Assembly: GCF_947503125.1 (NCBI RefSeq)
Contig: NZ_CANNCR010000034.1
Span: 1-46,806 of the forward strand
Direction of reading: 5' to 3'
DNA length: 46,806 nt
Origin: an uncultured Metabacillus sp.
GTDB taxonomy: Bacteria; Bacillota; Bacilli; Bacillales; Bacillaceae
The notes beneath the pieces were generated by a model. The model saw only the letters and a list, made by a program, of their open reading frames with translations. It did not search any database and was not told where the DNA came from. This document shows positions 16,554 to 24,655 of this stretch, piece after piece. The translations under genes and the position numbers were made by a program. Numbering within the stretch: the first letter of the stretch is position 1; each line of letters begins with the position of its first letter.

Positions 16554-17100
16554 TTATGTTCGATTAATGATGCCGTTTAAAAGGATGTCCATAACAGTTT
16601 GCAGCCTCTCTCCAATTGTTTGCTGACGCTGATAAGAAGAAATCGGGTCATAGATTTGATTAATGGCACCTAAATAGAGCTCAATAAAGGCTTGTAAATT
16701 TATTGGACGAATCAATTCCTTGCTCCATTAAATGAAGGACAACAGACCACTCCTTTTTTAAAAAATAATCGAGCTTTTCCCATTGATAATAGTGATGCTT
16801 TTTTAAATCTGATAATAAACGCATATCCATTATTTCAAAATCTTTCGGCGTACAGCAGAGAATTTGATTGATTTTTTCAAGTAGCTCCAGGTCATCATTT
16901 TCTGCAATTTCTTTTTCCTTTACTTTTATCTGTGAAATAAGGTTATCAATAATCATCTCGATCATTTGATCTTTTGATGTAAAGTGCTCATAAATGGTCC
17001 TTTTACTTGTTCTAAGCCTTGTAGCCAATTCACTAATCGTAAAAGTAAAACCTTTTTGTTGAATAAGAAGAATTGCTTCAGTAATTATTCTCTCTTGCAA
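16554..17100 (-). pseudogene. yvaF: TetR-family regulator (YvaF-like), frameshifted
   Basis: The N-terminal 130 or so residues are a normal TetR regulator. The helix-turn-helix FTISELATRLRTSKRTIYEHFTSKDQMIEMII lies at residues 19-49, starting from a TTG at 17100 behind AAAAGGGGG. The frame closes early at 16681. The expected C-terminal ligand/dimer helix continues in another frame as INLQAFIELYLGAINQIYD...DILLNGIINRT down to a stop at 16554, directly before the SMR ribosome site. A single extra base near 16705 (GATTCG instead of GATCG) would explain the break. It may be a real mutation that derepresses the exporter or a sequencing error. Confidence 0.8.
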
Positions 17101-17565
17101 AGCATTGTGCCCCCTTTTTGGTACCGGAGATACTTTCTTGGTTTCTTCGGTATTTACTGGTTTTTTTAGGAAATTTCAACTTATTTTTTATAAAAAATTA
17201 GATTTATGGATTTAATATAAATAATCAATAAAGAGCCAGAAATAAATTTAAATCATGTCTGTCTTAGTATGTTTTATTATGTCATTTGTAGTTTTTAGTA
17301 AATATAACTAATAAAAAAGACCAAAATGAGGGTAAAATTAAGTAAAATATCGTAAAAATCTGTTGTTATCATATAAAAACTTTGCTAATATTAAAAAAGA
17401 AAACGAATTAAATGATATTTTTTTAAGTAAAGTTTACTAATAGGAGTGACTTAACAGATGGATAGTTTTGGGAGTATTTAAAGAGTGTTGCTGGCTGTTT
17501 GCTCCTATTGGAAAAGATAATAATCATGGAGAAAGTGCTTATGTATTTGTTAGGAGGACAAAAAA
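17101..17565. promoter_or_regulatory. Intergenic promoter region of second glycan locus, with candidate cre and palindrome
   Basis: This 465-base AT-rich stretch has no supported gene. It holds a candidate promoter, TTGTTA (17363-17368)-17 bases-TAATAT (17386-17391), and a cre-like site at 17398-17411 (AGAAAACGAATTAA, 12 of 14 to the CcpA consensus) just downstream. A 13-base palindrome, AGTAAAGTTTACT (17426-17438), could be an operator for a pathway regulator. A seven-codon frame (ATG 17458) behind AGGAGTGA is possible but unconvincing. The first 60 bases carry the TetR ribosome site and probably its promoter. Confidence 0.45.
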
Positions 17566-18798
17566 ATGAAAAAAGTGGTGGTATTTATACTGGCTAGTTT
17601 TCTAGTTGTTTCAGGACTTGCTGGATGTGCCAGTCGTTCTGCAGATGATGCAGAGGGCAAAGTGAAGATCGAATTTTTTCAGTATAAATCAGAAGCAAAA
17701 GCAACATTTGATGAGTTAATCAAAAAATTTGAAATGGAAAACCCGGGAATTGATGTTGTACAATCAAACCCGCCCGATGCTGAAACTGTTTTGAAAATGC
17801 GGGTCGTAAAACGTGAAATACCTGATGTAATGGGAATTGGAGCTAATTTTACTTTTGCTAATTTAGCCAATGCACAAATATTCGAAGATGTGACGAATAA
17901 CGATTTGCTAAAGGATATCCAGCCTGCATATATACAAATGTTAAAGGATGTGTCAGGCTTGGAAAAAGTGTATGCGGTACCATTTGCTGCAAACGCCAGT
18001 TCAGTGATCTATAACAAGGATATGTTTAAAGAATTAGGTATTGAAGTACCAACTACATGGGATGAATTCATTGAAGCAGCCGAAACGATCAAAGCAGCAG
18101 GAAAAATACCGTTCTACTTTACGTTTAAGGATGCTTGGACAACCCTTCCTTCTTATAATGCTCTTGCTGCAAACACCCAAGGAGGACAGTTCTTTAAGGA
18201 ACTGAAAAAGGAACATACAACATTTGCAGAAAGTCATAAGGAAGCGGCTGGGAAATTTATGCAACTAATGGAATATGGCCACAAAGACCAGTATGGAAAA
18301 GCCTATTCCGATGGAAACATAGCCTTTGCAAACGGGAAAGCAGCTATGTATCTCCAAGGGATTTGGGCCATTCCTGAAATTAAAAAAGCGAATCCTGATA
18401 TAAACCTTGGTGTATTTCCATATCCAGTTACAGACGTACCGGGGGAATCTAAATTAGTTTCAGGTGTCGATTTACTTCTTGCGTTTTCCTCTAGATCAGA
18501 ACATCCTGAAGAAGCTAAAAAATTTGTTGAATTTTTATTAGCTGATGAAAATATGAAAACATACATCAATCAGCAAAATGCATTCTCAGCTAGGAAAGGT
18601 GTAATTCAAGAAGATCCTGTGTTAGAAGGATTGAAACCTAGTTTTGAAAAGGGGGCACTTCTGGATTTCCCTGATCACTATGTGCCAATTGCAGTAGGGC
18701 TTGATAAGCAGCTCCAAGTGCTCGCTCATAATAAAGATGTAAACCAATTTTTAAAGACATTGGATAAAGAATGGACAAAGGTACAGGAGCGACAATAA
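17566..18798 (+). CDS. ABC sugar importer, substrate-binding lipoprotein (family 1), second system
   Basis: A 410-residue extracellular sugar-binding lipoprotein with signal and lipobox LAGC (Cys21), followed by KIEFFQYKSEAKATFDELIKKFEMENPGIDVV and VYAVPFAANASSVIYNKDMFKELGIEVPTTWDEFIEA, hallmarks of MsmE/raffinose-type binding proteins. TAGGAGGAC is the ribosome site. It is followed by two permeases and a GH36 alpha-galactosidase, so alpha-galactosides (melibiose, raffinose family, galactomannan fragments) are the likely cargo. This is inference from context. No ATPase is encoded nearby. Confidence 0.93.
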   Translation: MKKVVVFILASFLVVSGLAGCASRSADDAEGKVKIEFFQYKSEAKATFDELIKKFEMENPGIDVVQSNPPDAETVLKMRVVKREIPDVMGIGANFTFANLANAQIFEDVTNNDLLKDIQPAYIQMLKDVSGLEKVYAVPFAANASSVIYNKDMFKELGIEVPTTWDEFIEAAETIKAAGKIPFYFTFKDAWTTLPSYNALAANTQGGQFFKELKKEHTTFAESHKEAAGKFMQLMEYGHKDQYGKAYSDGNIAFANGKAAMYLQGIWAIPEIKKANPDINLGVFPYPVTDVPGESKLVSGVDLLLAFSSRSEHPEEAKKFVEFLLADENMKTYINQQNAFSARKGVIQEDPVLEGLKPSFEKGALLDFPDHYVPIAVGLDKQLQVLAHNKDVNQFLKTLDKEWTKVQERQ

Positions 18799-18865
18799 AA
18801 GTGCAGTGATCACGTGGAATTTTGCATATCTGCATCTTTCTAATCAAAATAAGGAAGGGAATATT

Positions 18866-19732
18866 ATGAAAACCAAAAACATCACACTGTATTTCATGGC
18901 ATTGCCAGCCGTTTTCCTATTTGCCGTATTTCATACACTTCCGGCGATTCAAGGTGTATATTACTCCTTCACAAACTGGGACGGCTTAAGCTTCACCTAT
19001 GATTTTGTAGGATTCAAAAATTATATTAATCTCTTTAAAGATGAAAATATCTATCAGTCGTATGGATTTACTTTTAAATTTGCGATTTTATCGACTATAT
19101 TAGTAAATATTTTAAGTCTGTTAATTGCGATGGGCTTAAATGCAAAGATTAAATTCAAGAACTTTTTCAGAGCGGTATATTTTTTACCAAATGTACTTGG
19201 TGTCTTAATAGTCGGTTATATTTTTAACTATATCTTTGCAAATGTTGTACCGAAGTTTGGGGAAGAACTTAATATTGGTTTTCTATCTACAAATATATTA
19301 GGAAATGAAAATTTAGCATGGATTGGGATCGTGATTGTGGCTGTTTGGCAAGCATGTGCCCTGAACATCATTTTATATTTGGCAGGTCTGCAAACGGTGC
19401 CAAGTGAATTGTATGAAGCATCAAATCTTGATGGTGCAAACAAATGGCAGGAGTTTTGGAAGATTACCTTTCCGATGATAGCGCCCTTCTTTACGATCAA
19501 TATGGTTTTAGCGATGAAAAATTTCTTAATGGTATTTGATCAGGTTATTGCCTTGACGAATGGGGGGCCAGGCCGGGCAACCGAAGCAATCTCTGTTCTT
19601 ATTTATAAGGGTGGATTTCAAGGTGGAGAGTTTGCCTATCAATCTGCGAACTCTGTCATTTACTTTATAGTGATCATGTTAATATCTATTTTCCAAATTC
19701 GAGTACTTCAAAGAAGGGAGATTGACATGTAA
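18866..19732 (+). CDS. ABC sugar importer permease (MsmF-type), second system
   Basis: A 288-residue permease with six helices and the EAA motif LYEASNLDGANKWQEFWKITFPMIAP. It resembles MsmF/AmyD-type permeases that work next to alpha-galactosidase genes. An in-frame ATG at 18806 would add 20 residues without hydrophobic character or ribosome site. The ATG at 18866 follows AAGGAAGGGA and gives the normal N-terminus, with the first helix at about residues 8-28. Its stop overlaps the next start by one base. Confidence 0.92.
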   Translation: MKTKNITLYFMALPAVFLFAVFHTLPAIQGVYYSFTNWDGLSFTYDFVGFKNYINLFKDENIYQSYGFTFKFAILSTILVNILSLLIAMGLNAKIKFKNFFRAVYFLPNVLGVLIVGYIFNYIFANVVPKFGEELNIGFLSTNILGNENLAWIGIVIVAVWQACALNIILYLAGLQTVPSELYEASNLDGANKWQEFWKITFPMIAPFFTINMVLAMKNFLMVFDQVIALTNGGPGRATEAISVLIYKGGFQGGEFAYQSANSVIYFIVIMLISIFQIRVLQRREIDM

Positions 19733-20553
19733 TGAAACAAAAAAAGACAAATTGGCTGTTGACCGTTTTAATTGCCTTAGGCTCCTTGTTTATCATCTTT
19801 CCTTTATATATTGCAATTTCGATTGCATTGAAAACACCTGAGGAACTGGCACAATCAGTACTTTCTTTTCCATTGGGTTTTCACTTTGAAAACTTTGCAA
19901 AGGCAATTGAAGCAACCAATTTCTTTCATGCCTTTAAAAATAGTGCTTATATCACCATTATCACGCTTACCTTTACAATTTTGACAAATTCGATGGTGGC
20001 TTATGTGATAGCAAGAAATCTTCATAAGAAATTTTTTAAAGGATTGTATTATTATTTCGTAGGTGCATTATTTATCCCATTTCCGATCATTATGCTTCCG
20101 GTTATCAAATTAACCTCCAGCCTTGGGATGACAGATCCAAATGGACTAATCTTTTTATATATTGTGTATGGGATGGCCTTTAATACATTTATTTATGTCG
20201 GCTATATACGCTCAATCCCTGTCGAGCTTGAAGAAGCGGCTATTGTAGATGGGTGCAGCACATGGGGGGTTTTTTGGAAGGTTATTTTTCCGTTATTAAC
20301 ACCTATAAACGCAACAATCGGAATATTAACTTGTTTATGGGCGTGGAATGACTTTATGCTGCCATTGATTATTTTAAGTGATCAGGCACATTCAACTTTG
20401 CCGTTAGTTCAGTATATTTTTCAATCGCAATTCGCTACAGATGTTAACTTGGCATTTGCATCTTATTTATTAGCACTTTCGCCAATGGTGATTGTTTATG
20501 TCTTTGCACAAAAATGGGTCATTGGCGGTGTGACAAGAGGGGCAATTAAATAA
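19732..20553 (+). CDS. ABC sugar importer permease (MsmG-type), second system
   Basis: A 273-residue CUT1 permease with helix one at residues 8-30 and the coupling motif LEEAAIVDGCSTWGVFWKVIFPLLTP near residue 165. The ATG shares its A with the preceding TAA, with AGGGAG about nine bases upstream, so the two permeases are translationally coupled. With the lipoprotein and the partner permease it completes the membrane part of an importer that must borrow an ATPase. Confidence 0.93.
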   Translation: MKQKKTNWLLTVLIALGSLFIIFPLYIAISIALKTPEELAQSVLSFPLGFHFENFAKAIEATNFFHAFKNSAYITIITLTFTILTNSMVAYVIARNLHKKFFKGLYYYFVGALFIPFPIIMLPVIKLTSSLGMTDPNGLIFLYIVYGMAFNTFIYVGYIRSIPVELEEAAIVDGCSTWGVFWKVIFPLLTPINATIGILTCLWAWNDFMLPLIILSDQAHSTLPLVQYIFQSQFATDVNLAFASYLLALSPMVIVYVFAQKWVIGGVTRGAIK

Positions 20554-20612
20554 AAAATGCTCTTTAGAAAAATTACCTTTGTAGGTTAAAAAAGAAATGG
20601 AGTGAAGAACAA

Positions 20613-22814
20613 ATGGGCATTCAGTTCGATAAAAAAAACAATTTATTTCATTTACAAGCAAAAGATACAAGCTATGTGATGCAAATTATTCGCGATGGGT
20701 ATTTATCACATCTTTATTGGGGGAGAAAGGTTAAACAATACAATCATTCCAATAAGCTTCAGTTTGTGGACCGGGCTTTTTCAGGGAATCCTTATCCATC
20801 AAAGGATCGGACATTTTCATTAGATACATTGCCACAGGAATATCCTGGCTACGGGAATACAGATTTCAGACATCCAGCCTACCAGATTCAATTAGATAAT
20901 GGGACAACCGTGACAGACTTGCGCTACAAATCTCATCACATCTATAAAGGGAAACCAGGCCTTGAGGGCTTGCCGGCCGTATACGTAGAGAATGAGAATG
21001 AAGCAGAAACTCTTGAATTAACATTGGAAGATACTATTGCGGATATAACCGTGCAATTGACTTATACAGTTTTTGAAAACCGTAATGTTATCACTAGAAC
21101 GGCAAAAATATTGAACAATGGTTCAAAAACGGTTAACTTGCGCCGTGCATTAAGTGTAAATATCGATTTCCGTGATGCTGATTTTGATTTTCTTCATTTA
21201 TCTGGTGCCTGGGGAAGAGAGCGCCATGTAGAAAGGCAGCCGCTCAGATCAGGGGTTCAATCTGTAGAAAGTCGAAGAGGAGCCAGCAGTCATCAACAAA
21301 ATCCGTTCATTGCTTTACTAAGAAAAGGGACAGATGAAAATAATGGTGAGGTTTTTGGCTTGAATCTTGTATACAGCGGTAATTTCTTAGCACAGGCAGA
21401 GGTAGATCAGTTTAAAAACACGCGGGTTTCTTTAGGTATTAATCCATTTGACTTTAATTGGATGCTAGAGCCTGGTGAAGCTTTTCAATGCCCTGAGGCT
21501 GTAATGGTTTATTCACATGAAGGACTTGGCGGGATGTCAAGAACCTTCCATGATCTCTACCGTTCACGTCTCTGCAGAGGAAATTTCCGCGATAAAGAAC
21601 GTCCAATACTCATTAATAACTGGGAAGCGACATATTTTGATTTCAACGCAGAAAAGATTGAAGAAATTGCTAGAGCAGGGAAAGAATTAGGGATCGAGCT
21701 TTTCGTATTAGATGATGGATGGTTTGGTAAACGTGATGATGATACATCATCACTGGGTGATTGGTTTGTTGATAAAAATAAGCTGCCGAACGGCCTTGAA
21801 GACTTAGTGAACCGTGTCCGTAATATGGAAATGGAGTTTGGATTATGGTTTGAGCCTGAAATGATATCCGTTAATAGTAATCTATACAGAGAGCATCCAG
21901 ATTGGTGTCTTCATGTTCCGAATCGGACTCGTTCAGAAAGCAGAAATCAGTTAATTCTAGATTTTTCACGAAAAGATGTATGTGATGCCATTATAAAAAT
22001 GATATCAGATATTTTAAGCAGTGCACCAATCACATATGTAAAATGGGATATGAACCGTCATATGACAGAAATTGGCTCAGCTGTTTTACCTGCTGAAAAG
22101 CAAAAGGAAACCGCACATCGGTATATGCTTGGGCTGTACAGAGTGATGGAAGAGATTACGACAGCATTTCCACACGTCCTTTTTGAAAGCTGTTCAGGCG
22201 GCGGTGGACGATTTGATCCGGGCATCCTTTATTATATGCCGCAAACATGGACAAGTGATAATACAGATGCCATTTCACGCTTGAAGATTCAATACGGAAC
22301 AAGTCTTGTCTACCCGATTAGTTCAATGGGATCACATGTCTCCGATGTTCCGAATCACCAAGTTCATCGCTTTACCTCAATCGATATTCGAGGAGATGTG
22401 GCAATGTCGGGGAACCTTGGCTATGAACTAGACCTAACAAAATTAACGGATCAAGAAAAAGAAGCTGTTATAGATCAGGTCGTTCAGTATAAGGGAATAA
22501 GAAAACTGATTCAATTTGGTGACTTCTATCGGTTGTTAAATCCTTTCGAAGGAAATGAAGCAGCATGGGCATTTGTGAATAAAGAAAAGGATGAAGCGGT
22601 TGTCTTTTATTTCCGCATCCTATCTGAAGCGAATAGTCCATTCGAGAGCTTTAAAGTAAATGGCCTTGATCCGTCCAAGGTGTATAAAGTAGAAAACACA
22701 GATGAAAAATATGGCGGAGATGAGCTTGAGTATGCTGGACTAAGTGTCCCGGCAGAAGTAAAAGGCGACTTCCAAAGCTATGTCTGGCATTTAAAAGCTG
22801 TGGTAAATGAATAA
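20613..22814 (+). CDS. Alpha-galactosidase, GH36 (AgaN/RafA-type)
   Basis: A 733-residue cytoplasmic retaining alpha-galactosidase (EC 3.2.1.22) that removes terminal alpha-1,6-galactose from melibiose, raffinose and similar sugars. The N-terminal beta-supersandwich covers about 1-330, the catalytic barrel about 330-650, and a C-terminal beta-sheet domain follows. The nucleophile is Asp479 in YVKWDMNRH and the acid/base Asp549 in TWTSDNTDA; both sit within one position of those known in the 729-residue Geobacillus enzymes. SCSGGGGRFDPG is intact. No signal peptide is present, so it acts on imported oligosaccharide from the transporter encoded just upstream. It has its own ribosome site (TGGAGTG) 60 bases after the permease. 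Confidence 0.96.
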   Translation: MGIQFDKKNNLFHLQAKDTSYVMQIIRDGYLSHLYWGRKVKQYNHSNKLQFVDRAFSGNPYPSKDRTFSLDTLPQEYPGYGNTDFRHPAYQIQLDNGTTVTDLRYKSHHIYKGKPGLEGLPAVYVENENEAETLELTLEDTIADITVQLTYTVFENRNVITRTAKILNNGSKTVNLRRALSVNIDFRDADFDFLHLSGAWGRERHVERQPLRSGVQSVESRRGASSHQQNPFIALLRKGTDENNGEVFGLNLVYSGNFLAQAEVDQFKNTRVSLGINPFDFNWMLEPGEAFQCPEAVMVYSHEGLGGMSRTFHDLYRSRLCRGNFRDKERPILINNWEATYFDFNAEKIEEIARAGKELGIELFVLDDGWFGKRDDDTSSLGDWFVDKNKLPNGLEDLVNRVRNMEMEFGLWFEPEMISVNSNLYREHPDWCLHVPNRTRSESRNQLILDFSRKDVCDAIIKMISDILSSAPITYVKWDMNRHMTEIGSAVLPAEKQKETAHRYMLGLYRVMEEITTAFPHVLFESCSGGGGRFDPGILYYMPQTWTSDNTDAISRLKIQYGTSLVYPISSMGSHVSDVPNHQVHRFTSIDIRGDVAMSGNLGYELDLTKLTDQEKEAVIDQVVQYKGIRKLIQFGDFYRLLNPFEGNEAAWAFVNKEKDEAVVFYFRILSEANSPFESFKVNGLDPSKVYKVENTDEKYGGDELEYAGLSVPAEVKGDFQSYVWHLKAVVNE

Positions 22815-22821
22815 AAATTAA

Positions 22822-22866
22822 TGAAAGCCCTGCACATTGTTATTTGAGTGCAGGGCTTCCTGAATT
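22822..22866 (+). terminator. Terminator after GH36 alpha-galactosidase
   Basis: Perfect 11-base arms, AAGCCCTGCAC (22825-22835) and GTGCAGGGCTT (22848-22858), follow the stop closely. The tail is only moderately T-rich. Confidence 0.8.
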
Positions 22867-23330
22867 TATTTGACTTTCTTCTCAATCGTTAATACACTGT
22901 CCGCTTCACGATTAAAGCCATCGATTTCTATGCGGTCTTTAAAAACTTTGATGGAAAGGGATTGCATAGAAATGAGTACAATTTATCTACTTCTTACTCA
23001 TCGACAAATCTTATTGTTAATATTCAAATATAAAAAATACAATCTATTTTAAAAAATGCTACCCTTTTTCAAAAAAGTGCTATTGTCAGTAAGGACAGTT
23101 AGAGTTATTTTAAGGAGAGAGAATTTATTACAACTCGTCTTTTGGTAGCGTTTTAAAAATATCAATATGATAATGAGGTGAAATTGACCAGAAATTTGAG
23201 TAAGTTTAGTAATGAGAATGCTGGTTAAGGGGAAGTTCAGAAGAAAAATTATAATTTATGCACACGTTAACAAAGAAGAAAATGTCACTTCCTTCTTTGT
23301 TAACAATCGATATAAAAAGGAGAGATTTAA
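22866..23330. promoter_or_regulatory. Intergenic region with candidate promoter, cre site and possible gene remnant
   Basis: No intact gene is seen. On the minus strand, 22866-22967 is a 33-codon frame (ending DGFNREADSVLTIEKKVK) with protein-like composition but no ribosome site. It may be the 3' remnant of a lost gene. A candidate promoter for the next gene is TTGTCA (23084-23089)-16 bases-TATTTT (23106-23111). A cre-like site at 23143-23156 reads TTAAAACGCTACCA on the minus strand (11 of 12 fixed positions of TGNAARCGNWWNCA) and lies just downstream of the predicted start, as expected for CcpA repression. Confidence 0.5.
23266..23304. promoter_or_regulatory. 13-bp perfect inverted repeat before oxidoreductase start
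   Basis: GTTAACAAAGAAG (23266-23278) and CTTCTTTGTTAAC (23292-23304) are perfect complements with a 13-base loop, ending some 14 bases before the ribosome site AAAAGGAGAG. No T-run follows. It could be an operator for a local repressor or a 5' mRNA stem-loop. Confidence 0.65.
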
Positions 23331-24610
23331 ATGAAAAAATATGTCTTAGTTGGAACTGGCGGAAGAGCTGAATTTTTCTATGGTGCAATTGTCAGGGATT
23401 TTAGGGAAACTTGCAATCTAGTTGCTTTCTGTGATTTGAATCAAACGAGAATGGATTATGCAAATCGTTTACTGGAAGAGCGATACCATCATCCTAAAAT
23501 TAACACTTACTTACACACTGATTTTGAAAAAATGATATCAGTAGAAAAACCGGATACTGTTGTTGTAACAACTGTTGACCGCACACATCATACGTATATT
23601 ATTAAAGCTTTGGAGTTAGGGTGTGATGTGATTACCGAAAAACCAATGACAGTGGACGCTGAAAAATGCCAAGCTATTATTGATGCAACGAAAAGGACAG
23701 GAAAAGAAGTTCGCGTTGCTTTCAACTATCGTTATGCCCCTCACAATACGAAAATTCGCGAGCTCATTATGAATGATGTCATTGGTCAAGTAAATTCCGT
23801 TAATTTTGAGTGGGCGCTGGATACGCAGCATGGTGCGGACTATTTCCGCAGATGGCATCGCGATAAGCGTAATAGCGGTGGTTTGCTTGTTCACAAATCG
23901 ACACACCATTTTGACTTAGTGAACTTTTGGTTAGGAACAACACCTGAAACTGTTTATGCATCTGGAGGACTTCGTTTCTATGGTAGAGAGAACGCCGAAT
24001 CTAGAGGTGTTACACAATTTTATCAACGTGCATATGGAAGTGATTATGCGAAGGATGATCATTCGCGATTGATTTGGAAGCCAATGAGCACTTGAAATCC
24101 ATGTATTTGGATGCGGAAAAAGAAGATGGTTATCAGCGTGACCAAAGTGTGTTTGGAGATGGGATTAATATTGAAGATACACTTGGAGTTTTAGTCACTT
24201 ACAAAAACAAAGCCATTTTAAACTATTCGTTAAATGCTTATTTACCATGGGAAGGATATTTGGTTTCCTTTAACGGGACAAAAGGAAGAATTGAAGTTCG
24301 CATACGTGAACAGTCTTACATTAATTCAGGCGGCAGTAAGGATGACGAAGGAAAGGTAAAAGAGAAATCAATCATGGTGATGCCAATGTTTGGTCAGCCT
24401 TATGAGGTTGAAGTTGTTGAAGGTAAAGGCGGACATGGCGGCGGAGATCCTATCCTTTTACAAGATATTTTCGGAACTCCTGTTGAAGACGAATTCAAAC
24501 GTGCAGCTTCTCATGTTGATGGAGCGATGTCGATTTTAACTGGAATTGCAGGAAACATCTCGCTTAATACAGGCCAGGCAGTGAAAGTAGATGAATTAAT
24601 TAAATTTTAA
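23331..24610 (+). pseudogene. Gfo/Idh/MocA oxidoreductase 5, interrupted by a frameshift
   Basis: The first frame (23331-24095) carries the Rossmann domain (KKYVLVGTGGRAEFFYGAI), TEKPM and the subgroup motif NSGGLLVHKSTHHFDLVNFWLG. At about 24059 the frame shifts. Coding continues in the second frame as FAIDLEANEHLKSMYLDAEKEDGYQRD and runs to the stop at 24610. Restoring one C (DDPFAIDLEANE) would give one protein of about 425 residues, the usual size for this subgroup. Either the gene is newly inactivated or the base was missed in sequencing. The two halves are otherwise undamaged, with no further stops, which argues against old decay. It starts behind AAAAGGAGAG and is followed after 45 bases by the GH106-like gene. 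Confidence 0.85.
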
Positions 24611-24655
24611 GCTGATATGTTCAATAGACACCTTATAGAAAGGAGTTGCTAAAAA

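Noticed and set aside
17458-17481. Seven-codon leader peptide behind AGGAGTGA
   Set aside because: It is too short to support, with no regulatory codon run and no alternative hairpin pair that would suggest attenuation.
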